A stretch of 13,800 bases of DNA from an uncultured Collinsella sp. (GTDB taxonomy: Bacteria > Actinomycetota > Coriobacteriia > Coriobacteriales > Coriobacteriaceae). Where the stretch lies: contig URBM01000039.1 of NCBI GenBank assembly GCA_900545995.1, positions 1 to 13,800 on the forward strand, given 5' to 3'. Of this stretch, positions 1 to 7,339 are shown piece by piece. Numbering within the stretch: the first letter of the stretch is position 1; each line of letters begins with the position of its first letter. Below the pieces are notes generated by a model that saw only the letters and a program-made list of their open reading frames with translations, ran no database searches and had not been told where the DNA came from. Made by a program: the position numbers and the translations under genes.

Positions 1-1096
1 CGATAAGCTCGGCACCAAGGACACCGACCAGTTCTGGATCGTGGGCTATGACGTTAAGGACGTCGAGATGCCCGACGCGCCGGCCGTGACGGGCTTTACG
101 GCAAACGCCGTCGATTCGACCAGCGTTACGTTTAGCTGGGACGATGTACTCGCAAACAAGAGTGGCTTTAGCTACGGCGTGGGCATGCTGCAGAGCAATG
201 CGGCGGATGTGGTCGTCAATAGCTGGAAGATTGCCGACAACACACAGACCTCGCTCAAGTGGGATGGGCTGCAGCCCAATACGGAGTATCGATTCGCCAT
301 CGCCGCCGTTAAGAATGGATCCACGACCGAAACAGGTATTCGCTCGGCAATCATCACGGTCAAGACCATGCCCGATGGCATGACGATGACCGTGAGCGGA
401 CCTGCGGCGGATGTTGAAGAGGGGGAGAGTGTCGAATACGAATCCTCGGTTGAGCGCGCGGCGGGAAGCCACCTAACGCTCTCGGCTATCGGCAACGTGA
501 CGCAGCTCGGTGCCGACGGTAGCGAAACGGAGCTGGCGCCGACATATATGTGGTATCGCAAGGGTCGCGGCGAGACCGAGTTCAAGCGTGTGGCTGCCGA
601 TGGCAACCTCGCAGCCGGGACGGCCTCGACGCTTGGGATTGACCTGACCGCAGATGATGACGGCGCGCAGTACTACTGCCATGTGGGTTACAACGATGTT
701 GGCCTCGATACCGGTGTGACGCTCGTGAATATCGCGACCGAGGAGACAGCACCCACAACGGTGAATGCCACCCCGATCCGCACGCGCCGCCTGTTCTCAC
801 AGGCAAGTGCGGGCGCCAAGAAGTTCCTGGACCATACGCTGGTAAACACCGCCGGCCCCACCGACTCCGAAGGCCCAAAGGACCCCGAGACTCCTGAGAC
901 CCCGACGAACCCGGACAAGCCCAAGTCCGACAACGGAGCTAAGACCGACACCAAGGTCAAGACTACGACCACAGCGAAGAACCTCGCAAACACCGGCGAC
1001 CAAACATTCGCCCTAGTCGCCACCGCAGCAGCAGCGGGAGCAACGCTCGTAGTGATAGCCCTCATCATGCTGATCAAGCGCCGCAAGAACCACTAG
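1..1096 (+). CDS. Sortase-anchored surface protein with FnIII- and Ig-like modules (5' end missing)
   Basis: Partial: the reading frame is open from base 2, so the true start lies left of the window and 364 codons are visible. An FnIII-like module spans about bases 70-370 (motifs SVTFSWDDV, LQPNTEYRFAIAAVKNG). An Ig-like module spans about 380-735 and carries the Trp-Tyr and DDGAQYYCHV signatures typical of Ig folds. A Pro/Lys/Thr-rich stretch (about 850-980) looks like a cell-wall spacer. The C-terminus has a sorting signal: LANTG at 983-997, a hydrophobic helix, then KRRKNH. This implies sortase cleavage between Thr and Gly and attachment to peptidoglycan. LANTG departs from canonical LPXTG, but Ala at position 2 is known in actinobacterial substrates. 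The ligand or role (adhesin, matrix binding, enzyme with accessory domains) cannot be told without the missing N-terminus. A strong terminator follows 26 bases after the stop. Confidence 0.85.
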   Translation, partial: DKLGTKDTDQFWIVGYDVKDVEMPDAPAVTGFTANAVDSTSVTFSWDDVLANKSGFSYGVGMLQSNAADVVVNSWKIADNTQTSLKWDGLQPNTEYRFAIAAVKNGSTTETGIRSAIITVKTMPDGMTMTVSGPAADVEEGESVEYESSVERAAGSHLTLSAIGNVTQLGADGSETELAPTYMWYRKGRGETEFKRVAADGNLAAGTASTLGIDLTADDDGAQYYCHVGYNDVGLDTGVTLVNIATEETAPTTVNATPIRTRRLFSQASAGAKKFLDHTLVNTAGPTDSEGPKDPETPETPTNPDKPKSDNGAKTDTKVKTTTTAKNLANTGDQTFALVATAAAAGATLVVIALIMLIKRRKNH

Positions 1097-1122
1097 GAGT
1101 CAGTCGAACATATCGACAAAGT

Positions 1123-1166
1123 AAAACCCGGGTAGCCAAACAACTGGCTACCCGGGTTTTCTCTTT
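1123..1166. terminator. Bidirectional intrinsic terminator
   Basis: A perfect 16-bp stem (1123-1138 paired with 1145-1160) has a 6-nt loop. The plus-strand 3' arm ends in TTTT followed by CTCTTTATT. The 5' arm begins with AAAA, so the minus-strand transcript also ends in a U-run (TTTTACTTTG). It can serve the surface-protein gene on the plus strand and the LtaS-like gene converging from the right. Confidence 0.9.
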
Positions 1167-1256
1167 ATTAGAAATCAGAGTCTTCAAGGCAAGAGCCCGA
1201 TTCAACCAGAGACACTCCGAATACTCCCCATGACAAGCCGCGCTCCAACAACAAGG

Positions 1257-1389
1257 CGTCTGCCCGGTCGGCGCGGAATGTAAGGTTCATCGCGAGTTCC
1301 GCACGAGCCGGAGAGCACTTAATGTGCTCTCCGTGCGAGCAGGACTGCCCGAGCAGGGAATCTTACATTCCGCGCCGACCGGGCAGACG
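1257..1389. repeat. 133-nt nested inverted repeat with perfect 28-bp outer arms
   Basis: The outer arms 1257-1284 and 1362-1389 are exact reverse complements (28 of 28). They enclose 77 nt that contain a second hairpin: 9 bp between 1310-1318 and 1324-1332, extended after a 5-nt bulge by 1300-1304 with 1333-1337. There is no U-tract beside the outer stem, so it is not a canonical terminator. It lies 26 bases beyond the stop of the LtaS-like gene and no ORF explains it. Candidates are a miniature mobile element or repeat-family member, a structured 3' UTR, or a small RNA. I see no obvious target-site duplication. Confidence 0.8.
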
Positions 1390-1415
1390 AACCGGGATAG
1401 ACCCGCAGCGACCCG

Positions 1416-3716
1416 CTACTTGATCTTGGTCGTGCCCGGCGCCAGGTTGGGGTCGGTCTCGTTGGCCTCGGTCTGGAAGTGCTCGGTGTAGACGTTCTTG
1501 CCGTCGCGGAACATCTCGTAATACTGCATCTTGGCGTAATCCTCGCGCGCCTTGGTGGCGGCTGCTGCGGCGGCGTCGTCGCCGGTGACGTTGGAGGAGA
1601 GCGCCCAGCGCAGGCTGGCGTCCTCGTAGCCCACCGAGTTGATAGCGGGCAGCGACTCGCGCAGCGTCATGTGCGCCTTCTGGTAGTCGGAAAGCGGGGC
1701 GCCGATCAGCTGCATAAGCTGGGTGGACAGGTAGTTGGTGGACAGGTCGTCGACCTCGCTCGTCTGGTCGCAACCGGCAACGTCGTAGTTAGCCCAAATG
1801 ATGTAGTCGGTCTGCCACAGACGTTCCTGGTGCGTGGCATCGTCCTCGCCGGTAAACCACTTATCGTTGAACTTGGACGGGAAGAACGGCTGGTGGTCGC
1901 CCCAGAACACCACGACCACCTTGCGATCGAGTTTGCTCAGGGCGTTGAGGAAGTAGCGAAGCGCCTGGTCGGACTGCTCGATGCACGAGACGTACTCGTC
2001 GACATCGGACAGCGTGCCGTCCTCAACGGTCTTGGCGTCCAGGTCGGTTGTGTCGATGTTGAGATGCATCTGCTTGTCGACCGGCAGCAGGCCCGTGTCG
2101 TAGCCCGAGTGGTTCTGCATGGTCACGTCGAAGATAAACTGCGGATCGGCGTTCTGGTCGAGCAACTCGAGAATCTTGTCGTAGGTAGCCTGGTCGGTCA
2201 CCATGCCGCGCAGGGTGTCGGCTCCCTGGAAGTCGTTGATGGACAGGAACTGGTCAAAGCCAAAGTCCTTGTAGACGTTCTCGCGGTTCCAGTTGGTCGC
2301 GTGGTTGGGGTGCATGGCTGTGGTGGAATATCCGAGCGACTTGAACTGCTCTGCCAGGTTCCCGGTCGTTTCCATGTTGTAGATGGTGTAGGGGTACACA
2401 CCCGAGCCCAGGTTGGCCATGGAGTTGCCGGTCATAAACTCAAACTCGGTATTGGCGGTACCGCCGCCGTAGGCGCTCACGTAGAGCTTGCCGCGGCTGA
2501 GGCAGTTGGACAGGCTCTTAAAGTACTGCGGGCCCTCGTAGCCGGCGCGCATATTCTGGTAGATGGATAGATCCGAGAAGGTCTCGTTCATGATGGCGAT
2601 GACCGTGGGCTTCTCGCTGTCGAACTGCTCCTTTGCGGCGGCGCGCTCGTCGCTCTTGGCCGCGTCGGACTTGTCGTAGGCCTTGGCGTACTTTTTGAGC
2701 GTGGCCTTGGCATCGTCGACGGAGTAGTCGGCGGGTTTGGGCGGCTTGATGGACTGCGCCGCACTAATAAAGGCGGGTAGGTAGCCCTCGCGCCAGTAGC
2801 TCTCGAGCGGGCGCCAGGTGTAGACGGTGATGCCGAGGGTGTTGTAGTAGTCGATGAGCGTGACATGCGCGGTTACGCCGCCCAGGCACAGCACTGCCAC
2901 GAGCAGGTTGGTGAGCAGCATACGCTTGGCGTTGGCGGCACCCTTCTGACGGTGCGGTGCCACCAGGCCGGCGTACTCGCACAGCAGCATGGCGATGGCG
3001 GTAAAGCCCATGGACAGCACGCAGAACAGCGAGATCGAGAAGGTGTAGCCGTTGCCGGCGACCGCGGCGGCGGTGGAGATGGCCGAAAGGTCGCCCGGCT
3101 GGATGGGCATGGATTTAAACGTGATGACGAAGAACTCGGCAATGCCCAGGACAAAGAGGGCAAAGGCCAGGACCGCGGGAGCTGCGCCGTGGCGCTGGAA
3201 TAGGAAGAACAAGCCGGTCATGAGCACGGTGATGATGGCCCACTCGAGCAGGATGCACAGGGGGTAGACCCAGGTAAAGTCGTGGTTGGACGAGACTTCC
3301 ATTCCCAGCAGCGCAAAGACGCCGGCGAGCAGCAGGCACAAGACAGCGGCGACGAGCGGTTTGCCCACAAAGGCGCCGCGCAGGCGGGCGAGCTTGCCGG
3401 TGGGGGCGGGGGCGTCGGGCGCGGCGAACGCAAAGACGCGCGGGGCGATGCGGTCGCGTGCGATGCTGGCCCAAGCGCAGCCGGTGAGGATGGCGTTGGT
3501 TAGGATGAGCATCACAAAGGCGAGCGGCTCGTTTTGGGCGACGAGGCCAATGGCGCCCCAAATGGTCAAAAAGAGCTGGAACAGGCCGAAGGCGACGCTC
3601 CACCCAAGAGCGCTTTTGGCAACGGTGCCCGACTGAGCGCGAATGGCCTTGGCCTCGCGCAAGACAAGGTAGACGGTCGCCGCAAGACCGACGAGCGAGA
3701 TGGCGGCAGCGAACAT
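1416..3716 (-). CDS. LTA synthase-family membrane sulfatase/phosphoglycerol transferase
   Basis: This 766-aa protein has the architecture of LtaS/MdoB-like enzymes, which move glycerol-phosphate (or a related head group) from phosphatidylglycerol to an extracellular acceptor. The first ~290 residues hold about eight hydrophobic segments, including the loop motif SMPIQPGDLSA. The extracellular sulfatase-fold domain starts near residue 370. Visible active-site elements are Glu378 (IMNETFSD), the likely nucleophile Thr420 (GGGTANTEFEF), His536 (QNHSGY), and Asp607-His608 (FWGDHQPFF); these match the metal-binding and catalytic positions of LtaS. The start is taken at the ATG ending at 3716 because GAGGAG sits 7 nt upstream; a GTG five codons earlier would overlap that site. 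The gene stands alone and diverges from the nitroreductase. In this class the product could be lipoteichoic acid or another glycerol-phosphate decoration, so no gene symbol is given. Confidence 0.88.
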   Translation of the reverse strand: MFAAAISLVGLAATVYLVLREAKAIRAQSGTVAKSALGWSVAFGLFQLFLTIWGAIGLVAQNEPLAFVMLILTNAILTGCAWASIARDRIAPRVFAFAAPDAPAPTGKLARLRGAFVGKPLVAAVLCLLLAGVFALLGMEVSSNHDFTWVYPLCILLEWAIITVLMTGLFFLFQRHGAAPAVLAFALFVLGIAEFFVITFKSMPIQPGDLSAISTAAAVAGNGYTFSISLFCVLSMGFTAIAMLLCEYAGLVAPHRQKGAANAKRMLLTNLLVAVLCLGGVTAHVTLIDYYNTLGITVYTWRPLESYWREGYLPAFISAAQSIKPPKPADYSVDDAKATLKKYAKAYDKSDAAKSDERAAAKEQFDSEKPTVIAIMNETFSDLSIYQNMRAGYEGPQYFKSLSNCLSRGKLYVSAYGGGTANTEFEFMTGNSMANLGSGVYPYTIYNMETTGNLAEQFKSLGYSTTAMHPNHATNWNRENVYKDFGFDQFLSINDFQGADTLRGMVTDQATYDKILELLDQNADPQFIFDVTMQNHSGYDTGLLPVDKQMHLNIDTTDLDAKTVEDGTLSDVDEYVSCIEQSDQALRYFLNALSKLDRKVVVVFWGDHQPFFPSKFNDKWFTGEDDATHQERLWQTDYIIWANYDVAGCDQTSEVDDLSTNYLSTQLMQLIGAPLSDYQKAHMTLRESLPAINSVGYEDASLRWALSSNVTGDDAAAAAATKAREDYAKMQYYEMFRDGKNVYTEHFQTEANETDPNLAPGTTKIK

Positions 3717-3723
3717 GCTGAGA

Positions 3724-3729
3724 CTCCTC
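3724..3729 (-). promoter_or_regulatory. Ribosome binding site fixing the LtaS-like start
   Basis: Read on the minus strand, GAGGAG lies 7 nt before the ATG at 3716. It overlaps the end of an alternative GTG start at 3731, which has no comparable site of its own. Confidence 0.7.
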
Positions 3730-3866
3730 ACAAACTAAAACCTACGAAAGCGGGGGTTTACCCGATTGTTACCAAGATATGCGCTGCAATTGGTGGCTGC
3801 GCACAACAACCAGCCATATTAACGCGCACGTGTGGCGGTGTGGCGCAATGGAGTGGCGACCTGCGC

Positions 3867-3872
3867 GATAAT
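3867..3872 (+). promoter_or_regulatory. Possible -10 element for the nitroreductase gene
   Basis: GATAAT matches TATAAT at five of six positions and lies about 58 nt before the nitroreductase ATG, in the 213-nt divergent gap. No good -35 hexamer is visible at 16-18 nt upstream, so this is tentative. I found no convincing promoter for the divergent LtaS-like gene. Confidence 0.25.
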
Positions 3873-3929
3873 GGACGGGAATTACACGGAAACGTAAAGG
3901 CTTCTTAAAGAATTAGCGAGGATGAGGCG

Positions 3930-4778
3930 ATGAACGAGCAGGTTTGCACCAAGGCTGTGGATACGTGCGGCTATCCGGTCGAGACGACGGGCAATGCGGT
4001 GCTGGACACGTTGGAGCACCGTTCCTCCACGCGCGCCTTCGCGCGTGATGACGATGACCGTCCCGTGGCGGTGACCGACGAGCAGCGGGCGGCGATTCTG
4101 CATGCGGCGAGTCGTGCGCCGTCGGCGGGCGCCATGATGATGTATTCCATCGTGAGCATCCGCGAGCAGGCAACGCTCGACCGCCTGGCCGACCTGTGCG
4201 ACCACCAGCCCATGATCGCCAAGGCACCCTGGGCACTGATATTTGTGGTCGATTATGCCAAGTGGATCGATCTGTTTGAGCACGTGGGCTGCTTTGAGCC
4301 CGAGTTTGTCGAGCGCACGGGTAAGGCGCCCCGCCGCGCGCCGGGTTTGGGCGACTTTGCCATCGCGGCCCAGGACGCCGTGATCGCCGCGCAAAACGCC
4401 GTGGTTGCCGCCGAGGCTCTGGGCCTGGGGAGCTGCTATATCGGTGATATCGTCGAGAATGCCGAGGAAGTTGCCGAGCTGCTCGATCTGCCGCCCTATA
4501 CCATGCCGCTGTCGATGCTCATCATCGGCACGCCCCGCAAGGAGCGCCCGGCTATTGCGCATCCCGTGGTGAACCTGGTGCACGGGGAGCGCTACTGCCG
4601 CGCCGATGCTGCGACCATGGACGCGCAGGTGGCCGAGATGGACGCGATGTTCCGTCCGCATGCCCGCGAGGTAGGCGAGCGCGTGGTGGATATCTACACC
4701 CGCAAGCACACGAGCCCCTTTATGGCCGAGATGAGCCGTTCCATGGAGTGGTGGTTCAAAAACTGGCTCGGCAAGTAA
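3930..4778 (+). CDS. Nitroreductase-family FMN oxidoreductase
   Basis: A 282-aa protein of the nitroreductase fold, which uses FMN and NAD(P)H to reduce nitro compounds, quinones or flavins; the natural substrate is not evident. Family marks are the N-terminal phosphate-binding motif EHRSSTRAF (residues 29-37), the helix AILHAASRAPSAGAMMMYSI (about 55-74), the DLCDHQPMIAKAPWALIFVVD strand region, the AAQDAVIAAQNAVVAAEALG helix (about 146-165) followed by GSCYIGDI, and the LIIGTPRKERP segment that usually precedes the C-terminal dimer arm. The ~70-residue tail after that, ending SMEWWFKNWLGK, fits a dimer-swapped arm. At 282 aa it is closer to the larger NfsA-type members than to the ~200-aa NfsB type. 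Start: ATG at 3930 with GAGGATGAGG just upstream. It is monocistronic and is followed by a palindrome. Confidence 0.88.
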   Translation: MNEQVCTKAVDTCGYPVETTGNAVLDTLEHRSSTRAFARDDDDRPVAVTDEQRAAILHAASRAPSAGAMMMYSIVSIREQATLDRLADLCDHQPMIAKAPWALIFVVDYAKWIDLFEHVGCFEPEFVERTGKAPRRAPGLGDFAIAAQDAVIAAQNAVVAAEALGLGSCYIGDIVENAEEVAELLDLPPYTMPLSMLIIGTPRKERPAIAHPVVNLVHGERYCRADAATMDAQVAEMDAMFRPHAREVGERVVDIYTRKHTSPFMAEMSRSMEWWFKNWLGK

Positions 4779-4789
4779 CGAATGCGGCG

Positions 4790-4820
4790 ATGTGACAAAG
4801 GGACAGTCCCTTTGTCACAT
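4790..4820. repeat. 31-nt perfect palindrome (REP-like)
   Basis: The 15-nt arms 4790-4804 and 4806-4820 are exact reverse complements around a single central base. A further outer pairing, CGGCGAT (4785-4791) with ATCGCCG (4826-4832), overlaps it. No U-run follows, so it is a weak candidate for a canonical terminator. Its core, CAAAGG...GTCCCTTTGT, recurs in the hairpin at 7274-7311, which suggests a dispersed repeat family. Confidence 0.75.
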
Positions 4821-4903
4821 TCCATATCGCCGAGGTGGCCTAAAGGCCGTATAAATGTTTATTTAGCTGGGAAAACAGTGCATTAAAACATGGGCCGATT
4901 ACC

Positions 4904-4909
4904 TATAAT
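4904..4909 (+). promoter_or_regulatory. -10 element upstream of kup
   Basis: An exact TATAAT lies 35 nt before the kup ATG, within an AT-richer stretch (about 4848-4925). The -35 region is poor (no TTGACA-like hexamer at 16-18 nt). If this is the promoter, the leader is only about 30 nt, too short for a ydaO-type c-di-AMP riboswitch. Confidence 0.45.
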
Positions 4910-4944
4910 CCCTTCGAACATTAAAGTTGGGAGGAAACCGGCTT

Positions 4945-6972
4945 ATGGAACAAAAGGCCAAGGAGGCAGCCTCGCACGCTGCGATTCCTGTGAGCATCTC
5001 GGCGATGCTCGTCACGCTGGGCGTGGTGTACGGCGATATCGGCACCAGCCCTATGTATGTAACCAAGGCGCTCGTCGCCGGCAACGGCGGCATCGGAAGC
5101 GTCACGGAGGAGTTCGTGCTCGGCGCGCTCTCCCTTGTCGTGTGGACGGTCACGTTGCTGACCACCATCAAGTATGTGCTCATCTCGCTGCGCGCCGATA
5201 ACCATGGTGAGGGCGGCATCTTTGCCCTGTACAGCCTGGTCAGGCGCTGCGGCAAGTGGCTTATCATCCCCGCCATGCTGGGTGGCGCCGCGTTGCTCGC
5301 CGACGGCATCCTGACGCCGGCCGTTACCGTTACCACGGCCATCGAGGGCCTGCGCACTATCCCGGCGGTTCATGCCGTGCTGGGCGATGACCAGGGCCGC
5401 GTCGTCGCCATTACGCTCGCCATCATCATCGCGCTCTTCTTGGTACAGCGCATCGGTACGGCCAAGATCGGTCACGCCTTTGGCCCCATCATGACGCTGT
5501 GGTTCCTGTTCCTGGGCGGCACGGGTCTGTTCTTTGTCTTCCAGCACCCCGCCGTGCTGCTGTGCCTCAACCCGGTGCGCGGCATCGCCTTTTTGCTGAG
5601 CCCCAACAACCACGCGGGCATCATGATTCTGGGCAGCTGCTTCCTCGCCACCACCGGTGCCGAGGCGCTCTACTCCGACATGGGCCACGTCGGCCGCGGC
5701 AACATCTACGCCACCTGGCCGTTCGTTAAGTGCTGCCTGCTGCTTTCCTATATGGGCCAGGGCGCTTGGCTTATGAACAACGCTGCCAACCCCGAGCTCA
5801 TGGGCATTGCCGATCTCAACCCGTTCTACCAGATGCTCGCCCCGGGCCTGCGCCCGTTTGCCGTAGGCCTTTCCACCGTCGCGGCCATCATTGCCTCGCA
5901 GGCGCTCATCACCGGCGCATTCTCGCTGGTGTCCGAGGCCAGCCGCCTGGACCTCATGCCGCACATGCAGGTCTTCTACCCTGCCGAGACCAAGGGCCAG
6001 CTCTACATCCCCATGGTCAACAACGTCATGCTTGTCGGCTGCGTCATCGTGGTGCTGCTGTTCCAGAACTCGGCGCATATGGAAGCCGCCTACGGCCTTG
6101 CCATTACGCTGACTATGATGTGCACCACGCTGCTGCTCTTCTTCTACCTGCACGAGGAGCGCAAGCTCAAGGTTGCTCCGTGGATCTTCGCGGCCTTCTT
6201 CCTTTTGCTCGAAGGCTTCTTCTTCGTGAGCTCGCTCACCAAGTTCTTCCACGGCGGCTACTTCACCATTCTCATGGCTGCACTCATCATGGGCATTATG
6301 GTGTGCTGGTACAACGGCACGGCGGTCGAGCAGCGCCAGTTTACGCTGCTGCCGCTGCGCAGCTACCTGCCGCAGCTCAAGCGCCTGCGCGACGACGATC
6401 GCTATGAGCGCATGAGCGACAACGTCGTGTACCTGACCAAGGACACCCATACCGACTACATCGACCGCGATATCGTCTATTCGATCTTGGACAAGCATCC
6501 CAAGCGTGCTCACGCCTGGTGGTTCGTGAACGTCGAGACCATGGACGAGCCGCATACCTTTGCCTATTCGGTCGAGACGTTCGGTACCGACTACGTGTTC
6601 CGCGTGCATCTGTACCTGGGCTACAAGATCAACCAGCGCGTCAATGCCTATCTGCGTCAGGTCGTTCAGGACCTGGCCGCCACCGGCGAGCTGCCGCCGC
6701 AGACGCATGACTACTCGGTCTACAAGGATCCGGGTAACATCGGCACGTTCAAGTTCGTCCTGATCCGTAAGCTTCTGGCGCCCGAAAGCGATGTGGAGCC
6801 GAGCGAGCGTACGGCCATCACGCTCAAGTACATCATCCGCCGCGCCGCCGGCACGCCCGCGCGTTGGTACGGCCTGGAGAACTCCAACGTAAGCTTTGAG
6901 TACGTGCCGCTGTTCACCAAGTTCAAGGCCGTGAACAAGATGCAGCGCCTGGCTCCCAACGAGCGCCCGTAG
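4945..6972 (+). CDS. kup: KUP-family potassium uptake transporter
   Basis: A 675-aa protein of the KUP/HAK/KT family, low-affinity K+ uptake proteins thought to be H+-coupled. The signature GVVYGDIGTSPMYV (GDIGTSP at residues 30-36) opens the first membrane segment. LLADGILTPAVTVTTAIEGL and ATTGAEALYSDMGHVG are further family marks. About twelve hydrophobic segments fill residues ~15-460, and a ~215-residue hydrophilic C-terminal domain follows, as in E. coli Kup. The ATG at 4945 is chosen because GGGAGG (4929-4934) sits 10 nt upstream; an upstream TTG at 4927 would read through that site. It is the first gene of a short plus-strand run, followed 61 nt later by a small membrane protein and then the KdpDE-like pair, which suggests joint K+ homeostasis. 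No truncation is seen. Confidence 0.95.
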   Translation: MEQKAKEAASHAAIPVSISAMLVTLGVVYGDIGTSPMYVTKALVAGNGGIGSVTEEFVLGALSLVVWTVTLLTTIKYVLISLRADNHGEGGIFALYSLVRRCGKWLIIPAMLGGAALLADGILTPAVTVTTAIEGLRTIPAVHAVLGDDQGRVVAITLAIIIALFLVQRIGTAKIGHAFGPIMTLWFLFLGGTGLFFVFQHPAVLLCLNPVRGIAFLLSPNNHAGIMILGSCFLATTGAEALYSDMGHVGRGNIYATWPFVKCCLLLSYMGQGAWLMNNAANPELMGIADLNPFYQMLAPGLRPFAVGLSTVAAIIASQALITGAFSLVSEASRLDLMPHMQVFYPAETKGQLYIPMVNNVMLVGCVIVVLLFQNSAHMEAAYGLAITLTMMCTTLLLFFYLHEERKLKVAPWIFAAFFLLLEGFFFVSSLTKFFHGGYFTILMAALIMGIMVCWYNGTAVEQRQFTLLPLRSYLPQLKRLRDDDRYERMSDNVVYLTKDTHTDYIDRDIVYSILDKHPKRAHAWWFVNVETMDEPHTFAYSVETFGTDYVFRVHLYLGYKINQRVNAYLRQVVQDLAATGELPPQTHDYSVYKDPGNIGTFKFVLIRKLLAPESDVEPSERTAITLKYIIRRAAGTPARWYGLENSNVSFEYVPLFTKFKAVNKMQRLAPNERP

Positions 6973-7021
6973 GCGCCGACAGGTTGCATGGAGTTGGTTT
7001 TCGATGGACAAGATTGAGACC

Positions 7022-7028
7022 GGGGAGG
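7022..7028 (+). promoter_or_regulatory. Ribosome binding site fixing the small-protein start
   Basis: GGGGAGG lies 5 nt before the ATG at 7034. The in-frame ATG at 7004 has only a weak GGAG 10 nt upstream, so 7034 is preferred. Confidence 0.7.
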
Positions 7029-7033
7029 CAAAC

Positions 7034-7228
7034 ATGGATGCAAAGGCGCTCGATGGCCGCGAGGCGCTTGCCGAAGTGGTGCGCGAGGCACGCGCCGATG
7101 CCGCCGAAGATCGGTTCTTTACGAATCGGGCCAACATGGATATGGCCGACCGCGTGATCTCGATTGTGGCACTGGTATTTGGAGCAGTGTGCGTGTGTGC
7201 CCTACTCGCGCACGTGCTGTTTGTCTAG
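7034..7228 (+). CDS. Small single-pass membrane protein, unknown function
   Basis: A 64-aa protein that I do not recognise as a named family. The first ~38 residues are charged and likely helical (EALAEVVREARADAAEDRFF), followed by one hydrophobic segment (about residues 42-63, VISIVALVFGAVCVCALLAH) that ends at the C-terminus, so a tail-anchored or single-pass topology is likely. A strong ribosome binding site and a position 61 nt after kup suggest cotranscription with it. The intrinsic terminator at 7274-7319 follows. It could be an accessory to Kup, or could sense or signal to the neighbouring kinase, but nothing in the sequence proves this. An alternative start at 7004 would add ten residues. 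Confidence 0.65.
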   Translation: MDAKALDGREALAEVVREARADAAEDRFFTNRANMDMADRVISIVALVFGAVCVCALLAHVLFV

Positions 7229-7259
7229 CGACCGCCGGTTGCAAAGGCTATACACTTGG

Positions 7260-7319
7260 AACCACCACAAGGGAAACCACCACAAAGGTGCCTGTCCCTT
7301 TGTGGTGGTTTTTGTTTTT
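7260..7319 (+). terminator. Intrinsic terminator or attenuator with duplicated 5' arm
   Basis: A 15-bp perfect stem (7274-7288 with 7297-7311, 8-nt loop) is followed by TTTTGTTTTTG, a strong intrinsic terminator. A second, near-identical copy of the 5' arm lies just upstream (AACCACCACAAGGG at 7260-7273 against AACCACCACAAAGG at 7275-7288) and could compete for the same 3' arm. The element ends about 20 nt before the kinase start codon, so it either ends the kup operon with readthrough, or attenuates the kinase operon. A possible -10, TATACA, is at 7249-7254. Confidence 0.75.
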
Positions 7320-7339
7320 GAGAGAGGGGCGGGGCGCTG

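Larger units (their letters stand above)
1097..1415. other. Convergent intergenic region
   Basis: This 319-nt gap between two converging genes holds the bidirectional terminator (1123-1166) and the large nested inverted repeat (1257-1389). The stretch between them, about 1167-1256, shows no gene-like ORF, promoter or RNA that I can recognise. Confidence 0.7.

Noticed and set aside
1285..1361. Invertible promoter segment between the 28-bp arms
   Set aside because: No promoter-like sequence or adjacent recombinase is visible inside or near the segment, so I do not call it a phase switch; it is left as an unexplained repeat.
1479..2570. 363-codon open frame on the plus strand within the LtaS-like gene
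   Set aside because: Antisense to the catalytic domain; Val/Gly/His-rich with no domain, and no convincing ribosome binding site.
3717..3929. Small RNA or leader peptide in the divergent gap
   Set aside because: No clear promoter pair, stable hairpin with U-run or ribosome binding site plus short ORF could be recognised.
4779..4944. Possible c-di-AMP (ydaO-type) riboswitch before kup
   Set aside because: Considered because K+ transporter genes often carry one. The gap is 166 nt, the only good -10 leaves a leader of about 30 nt, and I see no multi-helix fold of that class.
4921..7137. 738-codon open frame on the minus strand opposite kup
   Set aside because: It mirrors kup almost exactly. 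Long antisense frames arise from G/C-biased third positions, and its His/Gln/Arg/Gly-rich translation has no domain, while kup is unmistakable.
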